The notes beneath the pieces are model-generated. The model did no database searches and was not told the DNA's origin. It saw only the letters and a list, made by a program, of their open reading frames with translations. A stretch of 64,000 bases of DNA, taken from NCBI RefSeq assembly GCF_029167365.1, contig NZ_JARFNM010000001.1, positions 1-64,000 on the forward strand. The letters run 5' to 3'. Source of the stretch: Amygdalobacter nucleatus. GTDB lineage: Bacteria; Bacillota; Clostridia; Saccharofermentanales; Fastidiosipilaceae. The position numbers and the translations under genes are program-made. This document shows positions 35,522 to 44,973 of this stretch, piece by piece (within the stretch, counting starts at the first letter, position 1; each line of letters begins with the position of its first letter).

Positions 35522-37321
35522 TTAATTTCCTCCTAAACCTTTGTCAATTGATGCACCAGTTATCTTATTAACTGAGAAATTAACAACTAAAACGAGAATA
35601 ATAATCAACAAGTTAATGGCGTTTCCGTACTGGCTGGCACCTTTTTCACTGTAAGCCATCAAAATTGTGGTTAATGTCTGCGTCTTAGCACTGACTAACA
35701 TGACGAACAGTGACAACTCACGCATACATGACACAAATGGCAATAGGAAGCCTGAGATGATAGCTGCTTTTTGAATTGGCATGATGATTTTTAGCATGCG
35801 TTTTGGCCATGACACGCCGTAAACTAAAGCCGCTTCCTCAATTTCTTTGGATAACTGCAGCATTGAGTTGATGCCAGAACGGGAGGCAAACGGCAGATAT
35901 TTGACCGTACCAACTAAGATTAAGAGCCAGAAAGAGTTCGCCAAGAATGAGAATTGGCTAGAAATGGCGAGGTAGATGGCACTGAAAGCCATGGATGGGA
36001 TTAAGTAAGGGAAGAATGACAAACCACTTACATAATTAGCCAATTTGGTGTTCTTCTTACGAACTACTGCATAACCGATGATTAAGCCGCTAGAACCAGC
36101 TAAGAGAGCGCAGATAAAGGACAAGAGCAAGGAGTTTTTGCCTGCTTTCCACACTAAGCTATCTAACAAAATACCCGTGCTGCCGCCAGCCAAACTGGTA
36201 ACTGAGCCTTGACCACCGATCCAATAGTTCAATGTCATGTTGGACAAGGAGTAGTCACCAGCTTTGATTAAGACTGACTCTAAAGCGAAAGAAATTAACG
36301 GCATGACGCAGATGAAGACCATCAAGATGCACAGGATAACGGAAATGATATATTTGCCGGCTTTCAAATCAACTAACGAAATCTGGGAAGATTTACCCGT
36401 AACTGTCGTGTAAGATTGGCGCTTGCCAACGAGCAAATTGTTCAAAAGCAAGACAAACGAACCGCTTGCCACCATGAACATAGCAATGATGTAGGCTTGT
36501 CCGACAGCCGTTGTCTGCAACATTTTCATTTTGGTTGTCAAAACAAAGAAGTTGACAGGTGAACCCAAATAAACAGGCACGGCGTAGGAGCCCATGACGC
36601 TGGCAAAGACGAGCAAGAAGGTGGACAAAACAGCTGGTTTCACAATTGGCAAGGTGATGGCTTGGAAAATACGCCATCTAGGTGTCTTCAACACAGTTGC
36701 TGCCTCTTCCAAATTGGCATCCATATTACGCAAGATACCGCCGATAAAGATGTAAGCAAAAGGCGCATAGTGTAAGCCACTCACGATAACTAACGGGAAT
36801 AGGCCATAGACGAACCAGGTTGGAGCTGACCAGCCTGTCAAAGAGTAGACAAAGCCAGCTACACCAATGCCGACATTAGGGTTTCTAAACATGTTGATCC
36901 AGAACAAAGCCAAAGTCCACGATGGCAAAATGTAAGGGAAAACAAAGGCTGCTGAAATCCATTTTTTGGCCTTGAGGTTGCTTCTTGTCATCAGCCAAGC
37001 TACAGAGCCGCCGAATACTAAAGCTAACACAGCAGATAGTATTGAATATAGCAAAGAGTTGACTAAGGGGCGATAGAAGTTAATTAAGCTGTATTTGTTC
37101 GCTTTTGTGAACAGCAATTTTTGCCAGCTTCTCAAGCTGAGCATGCCTTTCTTCAAGTCACTAAAAATAGCTGCATCTGTCGCATTGATGACAAATGAGT
37201 TATAGACTAGTTCAATCAACGGGTAAAGTGTCAATAAGGTCAATGCCACTGCAAAAAATACGAGAATGACATTGGCCGGCTGACTAAAAAAAGCCTTGAG
37301 GCGATGTGTTCGCTTATGCAT
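35522..37321 (-). CDS. Iron(III)-type ABC transporter permease, two fused domains (FbpB-like)
   Basis: The 599-aa protein carries two permease domains in one chain, about 12 hydrophobic segments. ATPase-docking loops are near residues 210-230 (ANLEEAATVLKTPRWRIFQ) and 490-510 (KEIEEAALVYGVSWPKRMLK). The fused arrangement is characteristic of FbpB/ThiP-type importers. The ribosome site is weak. It is the second gene of the binding-protein/permease/ATPase set, separated from the binding-protein gene by a terminator-like hairpin. Confidence 0.85.
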   Translation of the reverse strand: MHKRTHRLKAFFSQPANVILVFFAVALTLLTLYPLIELVYNSFVINATDAAIFSDLKKGMLSLRSWQKLLFTKANKYSLINFYRPLVNSLLYSILSAVLALVFGGSVAWLMTRSNLKAKKWISAAFVFPYILPSWTLALFWINMFRNPNVGIGVAGFVYSLTGWSAPTWFVYGLFPLVIVSGLHYAPFAYIFIGGILRNMDANLEEAATVLKTPRWRIFQAITLPIVKPAVLSTFLLVFASVMGSYAVPVYLGSPVNFFVLTTKMKMLQTTAVGQAYIIAMFMVASGSFVLLLNNLLVGKRQSYTTVTGKSSQISLVDLKAGKYIISVILCILMVFICVMPLISFALESVLIKAGDYSLSNMTLNYWIGGQGSVTSLAGGSTGILLDSLVWKAGKNSLLLSFICALLAGSSGLIIGYAVVRKKNTKLANYVSGLSFFPYLIPSMAFSAIYLAISSQFSFLANSFWLLILVGTVKYLPFASRSGINSMLQLSKEIEEAALVYGVSWPKRMLKIIMPIQKAAIISGFLLPFVSCMRELSLFVMLVSAKTQTLTTILMAYSEKGASQYGNAINLLIIILVLVVNFSVNKITGASIDKGLGGN

Positions 37322-37360
37322 AATTTATTGATTGCCTACCTTTCTAGCTAAAATTGGGTA

Positions 37361-37406
37361 TAAAAAGGCAGGTAGGAGCTAAGCTCAGGCCTAAATCCCC
37401 ACCTGC
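37361..37406 (-). terminator. Attenuating hairpin between binding-protein and permease genes
   Basis: GCAGGTAGGAG (37368-37378) pairs with TCCCCACCTGC (37396-37406), and on the minus strand CTTTTTA follows. Such hairpins let the binding protein be made in excess over the membrane subunits. Confidence 0.65.
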
Positions 37407-37422
37407 GTCCACTTAAAACTAC

Positions 37423-38640
37423 TTATTTTTGATAGGCTGCAGCCATTGTGATGAAGTCTAAGACACCACTGGCATAAGCTTGTTGTAAGTATTCAGGGTC
37501 CTCAACGATGAGTTTCTCTTTCCAGAAATCAAGGTTCTTGTCGCCCTTCAAGCTTTCAATTGTGCTATTACCAGAATAAGTACCAATATCCTTGGCCTTG
37601 GTGTGGAAAGCTGCCTCGAAGCCCTCTTTGGACATCATGAAGTTGATGAACAATCTAGCTGTGTATGGGCGGTCGGTGCTGCTGATGATTTGCATGTACA
37701 TTGGGTACATAAAGCCGCTTAATGGTTGTATAGCCTGTTCAGACAAAGCGCTGACTGTCAATTTCTCTTGGTTGACGCTATCGTCACGCAACTTGGAGAA
37801 AACGATCAAGCCGTAGTTGTTGCCGTTGCCGTTTGACAAGTCTGTTGCAATATCGCCATCGCCTGTACCGTAGCTAACGTTTGGCAAGAAAGCTTTGATG
37901 AATTGGTAACCAGCGTTCTGGCAATCCTCGTCCAACTTAATATCTTTCTTGTAGTATTCTTTGTAAGCTGCTTGTAATTTCTCGGCATTTTCCGGCTTTG
38001 TCAACATAGCTAAAAAGTTCTTGTTGACTGATTCTTTACTCAAGTCCTTGATAAAGATTTTGCCCTTGTATTCAGGCTCTGTCAGTTGCCAAATGTTGCT
38101 GACACCCTTAGCGCCGTCTTGGTTGTTGTAAATAAATAATTTGTTGTAATAGTAGCAAACTAACGGGTTCTGTTCGTCGGCCTTGATTTTGTCTTTCAAG
38201 TCTTTTGGCACATAGTTAATGACGTAATTGTAGTTGCGCATCTGTGTCTGGAACAAGTAAGCATCCTGTAGCAAAGCTACGTCTGCTGTGGCTGCTTTGG
38301 CCTCAAGTTCAGTTGTCAATTTGGTGTACAAGTCTTGACCACTTTCATGGTAAACTTCACCCTTGATGCCGTATGCTTCGGTGAAAGCTTTCATGGCTTT
38401 CTCTAAGCGGCTGGTTGGTGCATAGACCATAAACTCACCAGCATTCTCAGCCTTGGCTTCTTTCTGAGCAGCTTTAACTAATTCATCTAGGCTCATATCA
38501 TCGCCAGGATGTTTCTCTGTTGTGGTTGTGGTTGTCGTAGCAGGCTTAGATGCTGCAGCATCCTTCGTGCTATTTTTTTGGCAAGCGGCTAAGCTGGCAA
38601 TCATTGTCAAGCTTAGTAAGGCGCCCATGATCCGTTTCAT
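37423..38640 (-). CDS. Iron(III)-type substrate-binding lipoprotein (FbpA-like)
   Basis: The 405-aa exported protein has lipobox LAAC (Cys20), a Thr-rich linker and a periplasmic-binding-protein type II fold (residues 60-400) with MVYAPTSRLEKAMKAFTEAYG and a Tyr-rich mid region (NPLVCYYYNKLFIYNNQD). It is first in the transporter set and follows the YesN regulator gene by about 300 bp. GAGGACAGAAG precedes the ATG. The ligand is inferred only from the FbpABC-like organisation; phosphonate or polyamine cannot be excluded. Confidence 0.8.
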   Translation of the reverse strand: MKRIMGALLSLTMIASLAACQKNSTKDAAASKPATTTTTTTEKHPGDDMSLDELVKAAQKEAKAENAGEFMVYAPTSRLEKAMKAFTEAYGIKGEVYHESGQDLYTKLTTELEAKAATADVALLQDAYLFQTQMRNYNYVINYVPKDLKDKIKADEQNPLVCYYYNKLFIYNNQDGAKGVSNIWQLTEPEYKGKIFIKDLSKESVNKNFLAMLTKPENAEKLQAAYKEYYKKDIKLDEDCQNAGYQFIKAFLPNVSYGTGDGDIATDLSNGNGNNYGLIVFSKLRDDSVNQEKLTVSALSEQAIQPLSGFMYPMYMQIISSTDRPYTARLFINFMMSKEGFEAAFHTKAKDIGTYSGNSTIESLKGDKNLDFWKEKLIVEDPEYLQQAYASGVLDFITMAAAYQK

Positions 38641-38937
38641 TCTTCTGTCCTCTATTCTTTCTTTTTGTTCAGTGCAATAACTGTCGTTGTTGTTTCTAGT
38701 ATAGGAAAGCGCTTAAAGAAATGCGGTGAAAATTTTGACGCTTTTCTTAGCAAAATTGACATGATTTTAGCTCGTATTGCCAATTTAAGCAAATTATCGA
38801 TTCGATTTTTATGCTAATTGCACAAATGATTGCTTAAGGGTATGGGTTGGGAGCGTTGCTGAGTTGCTGCCGAGGAGTTGTCGAGAAGTTGCCGAGGGTC
38901 TCTCGCAACTTGAAAGACTCGATGGCGTGTCTTTTTC
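38641..38937. other. Intergenic promoter region of the ABC transporter
   Basis: It contains an 11-bp degenerate repeat, GTTGCTGAG / GTTGCTGCCGAG / GTTGTCGAG / GTTGCCGAG, at about 38853-38898. A hairpin at 38886-38911 (AAGTTGCCGAG / CTCGCAACTT) could end yesN transcription. No gene is supported. Confidence 0.4.
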
Positions 38938-39702
38938 TCAGAGTGTCTTTTGCGAACTTTGATAATCTTTGGGGCTTAGGCCTTTAATCTTTTTGAAAAT
39001 CTGCGAAAAATAATTGCTGTCGTTAATGCCGCAAGCTAGGGCTACTTCGTTGATCCGCATGTCGCTGTTACGTAACAATTTGGACGCAATATGAATGCGA
39101 TAATGCGCCAAATATTGGCCAAAGGTATAGCCTGTTTCTTTCTTAAAAGTACGGCAAAAATAAGCGTCACTGATGTTTAGATGCTCAGCTACACTCGTAT
39201 TGGTGATTTCTTCTTTGTAATGCTGTTTGACGTACTGCACCGCCTGCTGAATCAAACTATTTTTGAACTTAATGTCATAGGCCGTATCGCCGTTTAAGTC
39301 CAACTCGTTTTTTTCGACCAAATGCAATTTGACTTTGACTTTGTTGATGCAGCGCTCCAAATCCTCTTGCATAAAAGGTTTCAACAGGTAGTCGATGACG
39401 TCCAATTTGATGGCCCGATAGACATAGGAAAAGTTCTGATGCGAAGTCAAAAACAAATACTCTAACTCTAAATTCTCTAAGTTGAGTTTCTCGACCATCT
39501 CTAGGCCGCTCATCAATGGCATTTCAATATCCACAATGACGAGCTGCGGACGAGTTGTTTTGATAACCTCGATACCTTGCACGCCATTTTCAGCTTCACC
39601 GACAATCTCACAGCCTAGTGCCTCCCAATTTGTCGCATTGATAATGCCTTTACGCACATAATATTCATCTTCCACTACGACAATTTTCAGTTTTTCAGAC
39701 AT
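38938..39702 (-). CDS. YesN-type AraC response regulator
   Basis: The 254-aa protein has a receiver domain (residues 1-125) with acidic VEDEYY, phosphoacceptor Asp in LVIVDIEMPLMSGLE and Lys in YLLKPF. An AraC-family double helix-turn-helix follows at 155-250 (SVAEHLNISDAYFCRTFKKE and CGINDSNYFSQIFKKIKG). It overlaps the yesM-like kinase by one base (TAATG). YesM/YesN pairs usually regulate an adjacent ABC importer; here the iron-type transporter is the next operon downstream. Confidence 0.9.
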   Translation of the reverse strand: MSEKLKIVVVEDEYYVRKGIINATNWEALGCEIVGEAENGVQGIEVIKTTRPQLVIVDIEMPLMSGLEMVEKLNLENLELEYLFLTSHQNFSYVYRAIKLDVIDYLLKPFMQEDLERCINKVKVKLHLVEKNELDLNGDTAYDIKFKNSLIQQAVQYVKQHYKEEITNTSVAEHLNISDAYFCRTFKKETGYTFGQYLAHYRIHIASKLLRNSDMRINEVALACGINDSNYFSQIFKKIKGLSPKDYQSSQKTL

Positions 39703-41390
39703 TAATCAAGCTCCTTTTCGGCCGGAATTGTAACTGTTACGGTTAAGCCAGCGGTATTCTTTAAGTCTAGGCCATATTTTTCGCCATAAGTTAAAGCAAT
39801 TCTTCTAGCTACATTATACAGGCCTAAATGCGTGGTTAGGTTTTCTTCCTTCTGCAAATTGTTTTTAAGGCGCTTGAGCACCGTTTCACTCATGCCTGGG
39901 CCGTTATCATGGCAAGCAATTTCAATGTTAGGGCCAACTTGTTTGACTTTTATCTCTAAAATCGTCACTGCTTGGCTCTGGCGGCCGTATTTGAGGGCAT
40001 TTTCGATAATTGGCTGAATCAGCAATTTGGGCAAAACATAGTCTTCTACGCTTTCATCCATCGCAATTTCGTACTTAAATGAGTCTCGGAAGCGAATTTT
40101 GACAATCTCCAAATAAAGCCTTATGTACTGCAAATCTTCGCCGATGGTCACTTTTTCATTGGGGCTATGGGTGTTGTAGCGCAACAATTTGGCTAAGTTC
40201 ATGACCATTTTCTCAGCTAGATCTGGGGACAAACGGCACATGTAGTAGATGTTGTCTAGCGTATTAAATAAGAAATGGTTCGTAAATTGGCTGCCTAATT
40301 GCTTAATCTGTTCGTCGGCAACTATGCGCTCTAGCTCCGCATTCTCCTGCATTTGACGTTTCAAGCTCTGCATCATGGCTTGATAGCCTTTGCCGATAGC
40401 CTGCATCTCTAGGCTGCTATCGATGGCTAGTTTGTAGTCTAAGTTGCCCTGTTCAGCTTCGTTGAACGCTGTCTGTACATGCGCAATATCACGTGTAAAT
40501 TCAGCTGCCAGCAGACGAGAGTTTTTTTTACTTAAAGCGTAGAGCAAGCTGAAAAGTATTAAGCTCGTCAAGGCAATTACTAAAAGCAGCATCACGATCA
40601 AGCTGACATTCCAAACTGTATATAAATAAAGTTCATCGGTAAACAAAGCGCTATTGACCACGTAATAAAGCTGTTTGTTGGCAAAATAGAAGCCTTGTTT
40701 GTTACGCAAAGCTTCGGGCAATTGCGAAATGGCGTCCAAAATATGGCTGCCGTTAGGCGCTAAAGCCCAATAGTCTTCGTGGACAAGCAAATTGTACATA
40801 GGTTCTGCTGCCAGGCTTTTGGCAAAGTTGTTTGCTCTTATTTTGAGTAAAGCTTTACATTGGCTTGTGTTGTCGGCATAGGCTAACCAGAGAGCTGGCT
40901 CTATTCCCCTAGAAACAGCTATGACTAAGCTATTTGGCTTAATGTTAGTAGGCTTGATTAGCTGCCACTGTCTCGCTAAAGTCGTAGCTTCATCTTCGCT
41001 TAAATCCATCAGGTTGCTTAAGTAAGGGCGGCCTGTTTCGTCCAAAAAGAACAAGTCTGCCTTGACCTCCTGCTTTGTTACAATATGGCTGTATTTCTCT
41101 AAAACATAATGCTGAAAGGTGGTCGACAAGTTAGTCAGGTTGCCGCTATTAAAGTCAGAGGCAAATTGCAATAGTTCGCCATAGTCCTGTATGACCTTCT
41201 GTAAATCGGCTGATGTTTGCTTATGCAGGCTCTGGCTGCGCTTAATTCCCCAGCCAAAGATGATGATTGTTACGGTCAAAAGCAAAAACATGACTATTTC
41301 AATCAGGCGATGAAAGATCTGCTTGGACAGGCGACGTTCAAGCTGGACGTTTAAGGGTAGTATTCTCCTAGTGACTTGTTGTTCGCTCAT
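39702..41390 (-). CDS. YesM-type sensor histidine kinase
   Basis: The 562-aa kinase has a membrane helix near residues 28-50, an extracellular sensor of about 200 residues, a second helix near 258-285 and a HAMP-like linker. The His_kinase domain carries the phosphoacceptor in FTNHFLFNTLDNIYY (about residue 375). The C-terminal HATPase contains LIQPIIENALKYG and CHDNGPGMSE. The usual QxNPHFLYNTL motif reads FTNHFLFNTL, so the Pro before His is lost. It overlaps both neighbouring genes by one base. The extracellular ligand is unknown. Confidence 0.9.
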   Translation of the reverse strand: MSEQQVTRRILPLNVQLERRLSKQIFHRLIEIVMFLLLTVTIIIFGWGIKRSQSLHKQTSADLQKVIQDYGELLQFASDFNSGNLTNLSTTFQHYVLEKYSHIVTKQEVKADLFFLDETGRPYLSNLMDLSEDEATTLARQWQLIKPTNIKPNSLVIAVSRGIEPALWLAYADNTSQCKALLKIRANNFAKSLAAEPMYNLLVHEDYWALAPNGSHILDAISQLPEALRNKQGFYFANKQLYYVVNSALFTDELYLYTVWNVSLIVMLLLVIALTSLILFSLLYALSKKNSRLLAAEFTRDIAHVQTAFNEAEQGNLDYKLAIDSSLEMQAIGKGYQAMMQSLKRQMQENAELERIVADEQIKQLGSQFTNHFLFNTLDNIYYMCRLSPDLAEKMVMNLAKLLRYNTHSPNEKVTIGEDLQYIRLYLEIVKIRFRDSFKYEIAMDESVEDYVLPKLLIQPIIENALKYGRQSQAVTILEIKVKQVGPNIEIACHDNGPGMSETVLKRLKNNLQKEENLTTHLGLYNVARRIALTYGEKYGLDLKNTAGLTVTVTIPAEKELD

Positions 41391-41881
41391 TACTTCACCA
41401 TATTCATTCTGGAATTAGCAAGTTGACTATTCAGCATATATTTGCCCTTACCTTTGCCAGAGACTGGGAAAATAAACTTATATTCATGCATAAATTTAAG
41501 GACATAGCGAGCTTTCGATTTCTCACAACCTAAAATGTCCATAACTTCTTTAGTACTAATAACTTGCATTAGAGCCACATTTCTAATGATTTTTTCTGTA
41601 TCTTTTAGCAATTTAAAAGATACCTTTTCATTGCCCTCTAATTTACGTAATTGATCCAACAAATTTTTTTGGCCATTTGGCGTGTCTTCCCCCTGAATCG
41701 ACGCGCTGTGACGTTCCAACGATGCACTCTTTATTACTGTTTTCAAAATAAACGTACTTGTATCAAAAACTGGATCTGGTAAACCTTGCGCCTCTAATTC
41801 TTGGCACACAGACCTAACATGGAGGCTTTTCCTATCAAAGGTTTGTCTTTCATCCATGCCGAGCAATTCTTCTATTGTCAT
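41390..41881 (-). CDS. AlbA_2/RecG-like regulator, internally shortened
   Basis: The 163-aa protein starts MTIEELLGMDERQTFDRKSL, resembling the beginning of AlbA_2 (Schlafen-type) transcriptional regulators. It then jumps directly to the ATPase-distal part (SVCQELEAQGLPDPVFDTST) and a winged-helix tail (EVMDILGCEKSKARYVLKFM). Full-length relatives are about 450-500 aa, so the central nucleotide-binding region is missing in frame. It overlaps the yesM-like gene by one base, so it lies in the same operon. It may be a DNA-binding remnant that still functions, or a decaying gene. Confidence 0.6.
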   Translation of the reverse strand: MTIEELLGMDERQTFDRKSLHVRSVCQELEAQGLPDPVFDTSTFILKTVIKSASLERHSASIQGEDTPNGQKNLLDQLRKLEGNEKVSFKLLKDTEKIIRNVALMQVISTKEVMDILGCEKSKARYVLKFMHEYKFIFPVSGKGKGKYMLNSQLANSRMNMVK

Positions 41882-41895
41882 ATCATTTCTCCGCC

Positions 41896-43563
41896 CTATT
41901 CATGCCTGAAATACTGATACAAAGTACAAGCCAGCATGCCGTTATACAACTTACGGCGCTTATCGGCTTTAACACCAAGCTCTTTTTCAAGCGCAGGATG
42001 ACTAGTAATTAACGAAAAACGATATTTAGGCTTGAGCTTACTCGTTGACTTAAACTTCTTCTCTTTCTCTAACGATTTAGCTTGCTTCCCTTGCACAAAA
42101 CAAAGATTTCTAAAAGCCAAATGCAAAGCTTTAACTTCTTTCTCCGTGCCTAAGCGTTCACCGTAAGGTGGATTTGCCAAAATTAAGACTCGCTCGGCCT
42201 GATCTAACTCAGGGAATGGCAAATTGGCGGTCTTAGCATAACTATGCAAATTGGCGCACGCAAAATTAATCAAATCTGCAACATGAGCGCGCGTAGCATT
42301 TTGCTTGGCCTGCAAAATAGCTTTTGGCTCAATATCAGCGCCAAACAAACGGTCTTTAACCGCTAAAAGTTCTGCTTTTAGCGCTGGATTATACACAAGT
42401 GACTTTGCTTTTAGTTCTGCACGCAACTTAGTAAAGACTTCTTTGCCAACTATTTGCATACTCTCAGCTGAAAAGACTCGCTCTATACCAGGAGCAGTGT
42501 TGGTCATTAGCAAAGCTGCCTCGATCAAAAAAGTACCTGAACCGCAGACTGGATCGAATAATAATTCACCATGCTCTAAACAATTTTGCGTAAAATGCGC
42601 ATAGTACAAAATCGCAGCTGCCAAAGTTTCTCTAATTGGCGCTGGGTGATTGAGTGGCCGATAGCCACGCTTGTACAACGGAAAACCACTTGTATCCAAA
42701 TCTAAGCTAAATTCATCTTTATTTAGGCCAAATTTCAGGCGATTAATCCCTATATTGCGATTTTCCTGCCAAATGCCATCTACATACCATTCTTCTCGCT
42801 TCGGGCTATAATTGGCCAAACGCTTGATGATGGCTTTCTTAATCAAACCCTGCAGAGCTGGCACGCTGTGCAATTTTGAATCGTGGCTATAACCCACAAC
42901 TTCCAAGAAATAGCCAGCGTCAAGATATGCTTCGAAATTAAAATCCTCTAAAGTGTTGAATAAAGTCGTGAAATCAGTGCAAGTAAAATTAACTAACGAA
43001 ATAAGCACCCGCTCAGCTGTTCTTAAGCTCAAATTAAGTAAGGCAACTGTCTCAGCAAGTTCAGTTCTCGGCACATAAAGCGATACAAGGCCGTCATGAG
43101 CCTTGACTCTATCTTCACTAAAGCCTAACTCGAACAACTCCTCTTTACACGCACTCTCTAAGCCAAGCAAAGTTGGCATGCGTAGGCAGGCTAAATTGGC
43201 AGCATTAGTTGACATAGTTGCATCAACTAAATTCGCTGTATCAACTAACTTGACTGTATGAATAGCCTTGGCATTATTGACTAATTTAACTGTATTGGCT
43301 GACTTATCTTTCAACGCAACTTTGTCCGCCGCTTTGACTTTGCGCACAACCTTCGGCCACACTATATTGCCAGACTCAGATTGTAATTTCATTGCAGCTT
43401 TGCTCGTGTTTTTAGCCTCAGCTTTAGCTTTGACGTCTTTATCTACGCCTGCCTCAACTTCAGCTTTTACGCCTTTCTCGTAGCCTGCCTCGGCTTTGGA
43501 TTTGTTATTAGCTGTAAATATAGTCTCAGTCTGCTTAAGTTGCTGCCTAAACTTCATTTCCAT
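41896..43563 (-). CDS. THUMP-domain rRNA guanine-N2-methyltransferase (RlmL N-half type)
   Basis: The 555-aa protein has a THUMP-type RNA-binding part (about residues 125-280; PTLLGLESACKEELFELGF) and a methyltransferase domain (about 300-555) with the SAM site LFDPVCGSGTFLIEAAL and catalytic LANPPYGERLG. It belongs to the RlmL/YpsC class that methylates guanine N2 in 23S rRNA. The first ~120 residues are an unusual Lys/Ala/Val-rich, repetitive extension (KAEAGYEKGVKAEVEAGVDK; later TVKLVNNAKAIHTVKLVDTA) not normal for the family. Translation could start further in, at the Met of STNAANLACLRMPTLLG. Confidence 0.8.
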   Translation of the reverse strand: MEMKFRQQLKQTETIFTANNKSKAEAGYEKGVKAEVEAGVDKDVKAKAEAKNTSKAAMKLQSESGNIVWPKVVRKVKAADKVALKDKSANTVKLVNNAKAIHTVKLVDTANLVDATMSTNAANLACLRMPTLLGLESACKEELFELGFSEDRVKAHDGLVSLYVPRTELAETVALLNLSLRTAERVLISLVNFTCTDFTTLFNTLEDFNFEAYLDAGYFLEVVGYSHDSKLHSVPALQGLIKKAIIKRLANYSPKREEWYVDGIWQENRNIGINRLKFGLNKDEFSLDLDTSGFPLYKRGYRPLNHPAPIRETLAAAILYYAHFTQNCLEHGELLFDPVCGSGTFLIEAALLMTNTAPGIERVFSAESMQIVGKEVFTKLRAELKAKSLVYNPALKAELLAVKDRLFGADIEPKAILQAKQNATRAHVADLINFACANLHSYAKTANLPFPELDQAERVLILANPPYGERLGTEKEVKALHLAFRNLCFVQGKQAKSLEKEKKFKSTSKLKPKYRFSLITSHPALEKELGVKADKRRKLYNGMLACTLYQYFRHE

Positions 43564-43583
43564 AAGTCAGTCACTCATTTCTT

Positions 43584-44780
43584 CTAATCTACGCTGTGCA
43601 AATAAGGGCTGATACGCTCGGAAAATGCCTGTAAACAAGCTTTCAATTCTTCAGTTGGCATCGCAAAATTCAAGCGGAAATAGTAAGAACCTGCCTCACC
43701 AAAACTAACACCATCTTCAACAAAGAAACAGATAGCCATGAAAACAGCCTTAATCTGTTCACGATCGACATGTAATTTTTCACAATTGACCCAGGCCAAG
43801 AAAGAAGCTTGTGTTGGCATCACTTCAAAACGGCTATCAAGTTCACTGAAGAAATCCACTAACAATTTATAATTCGTCTGCAAAACTTGTAAAACAGCTT
43901 CACGCCAATTATCTGCCTTGGTATAAGCAATCTCAGTAGCATACATGCCCAAAATATTGGCTGCCTGTATACCTGAAGCTTCTAGTTCAGCTTGGAACTT
44001 TTCTCTTAAATCACTTCTTGGAATTAACACGTTAGAGCTCTGCAAACCAGCAATATTGAACGCTTTGGCAGCAGATGTAAGCACGATTGCCTTTTCATCA
44101 AAATCAGCTAAGGCTTTGAAATACATCGTCTGTTCATTGCCTGGCAAGGTCAAATCAGCATGAATCTCATCGCTCACAACTAAGCAATCATATTCTTTGG
44201 CTAACTTAGCTAAGCGCTGCAAATCAGAAGCAGTCCAAACACGCCCAGATGGGTTGTGTGGATTACAGAGAAAAATCATCTTCACTGCATGCGTCTCTAA
44301 CAAAGACTCCAAATTGGCAAAATCAAAGTGATACAGGCCATCTTGTGCTATCTCAAGTGGGCAATCAACTAGCTTACGGCCTTGCTCCCTAATCACCTGA
44401 TAAAAGCGCGGATAGACAGGGGTAAACACTAAAACGCCATCGCCAACTTGGGTAAAAGCTCTAACGCAAGCTGATAAAGCTGGGACTAAACCTGGCGTAC
44501 TTACGATCCATTCAGGCTCGATGCAAACCTTGTGCCATTTTTCTAAGAAGTTACAAACAGCCTGCTTGTAACTTTCAGTCATTGCGCTATATCCCAATAC
44601 ATTGTGTGAAACGAAATCAATTAACGCCGTTCTTATCTCAGGTGCTAAATCAAAATCCATATCAGCAACGGTCATCGGATATAGCTTATCTGAAAGAGGG
44701 TCTATTTCTTCCGGCACAATCGCCCATTTGCGTGAGCCAATTTTGCGCCTGTCGCTGATGCTCGTAAAATCGTAATTCAT
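43584..44780 (-). CDS. PatB/MalY-type aminotransferase (cystathionine beta-lyase-like)
   Basis: The 398-aa fold-type I PLP enzyme starts MNYDFTSISDRRKIGSRKWA and has the family marker YPMTVADMDF, the substrate/PLP motifs NPHNPSGRVW and VVSDEIHADL, and the PLP-binding Lys in TSAAKAFNIAG. Family members cleave cystathionine or cysteine conjugates, giving pyruvate, ammonia and a thiol. Some, such as MalY, also moonlight in regulation. AAGGAT precedes the ATG. The substrate is not determined by sequence. It lies 20 bp upstream of the THUMP methyltransferase gene. Confidence 0.85.
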   Translation of the reverse strand: MNYDFTSISDRRKIGSRKWAIVPEEIDPLSDKLYPMTVADMDFDLAPEIRTALIDFVSHNVLGYSAMTESYKQAVCNFLEKWHKVCIEPEWIVSTPGLVPALSACVRAFTQVGDGVLVFTPVYPRFYQVIREQGRKLVDCPLEIAQDGLYHFDFANLESLLETHAVKMIFLCNPHNPSGRVWTASDLQRLAKLAKEYDCLVVSDEIHADLTLPGNEQTMYFKALADFDEKAIVLTSAAKAFNIAGLQSSNVLIPRSDLREKFQAELEASGIQAANILGMYATEIAYTKADNWREAVLQVLQTNYKLLVDFFSELDSRFEVMPTQASFLAWVNCEKLHVDREQIKAVFMAICFFVEDGVSFGEAGSYYFRLNFAMPTEELKACLQAFSERISPYLHSVD

Positions 44781-44841
44781 GTTTATCCTTCTAGTTTTGC
44801 CCGTGTTCTGACAGCCTTAATCTTGCTCTTAATTAAATAAA

Positions 44842-44875
44842 AAGACTAAGCTGTTTGGCAAAACAACCTAGTCTT
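44842..44875 (-). terminator. Intrinsic terminator of ackA
   Basis: Fifteen-base arms (AAGACTAAGCTGTTT / AAACAACCTAGTCTT, 13 pairs) are followed on the minus strand by a T-rich run (TTTTTATTTAATT), about 100 bp beyond the ackA stop. Confidence 0.75.
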
Positions 44876-44973
44876 GATATTAATAGCTAAACAAATTCTT
44901 GTCTAGTCAAGAAAAACTGTGATTTGGCAACTTTTTCATTACAAATGCCAAACGCCTGTATTTCTAGCTACAA

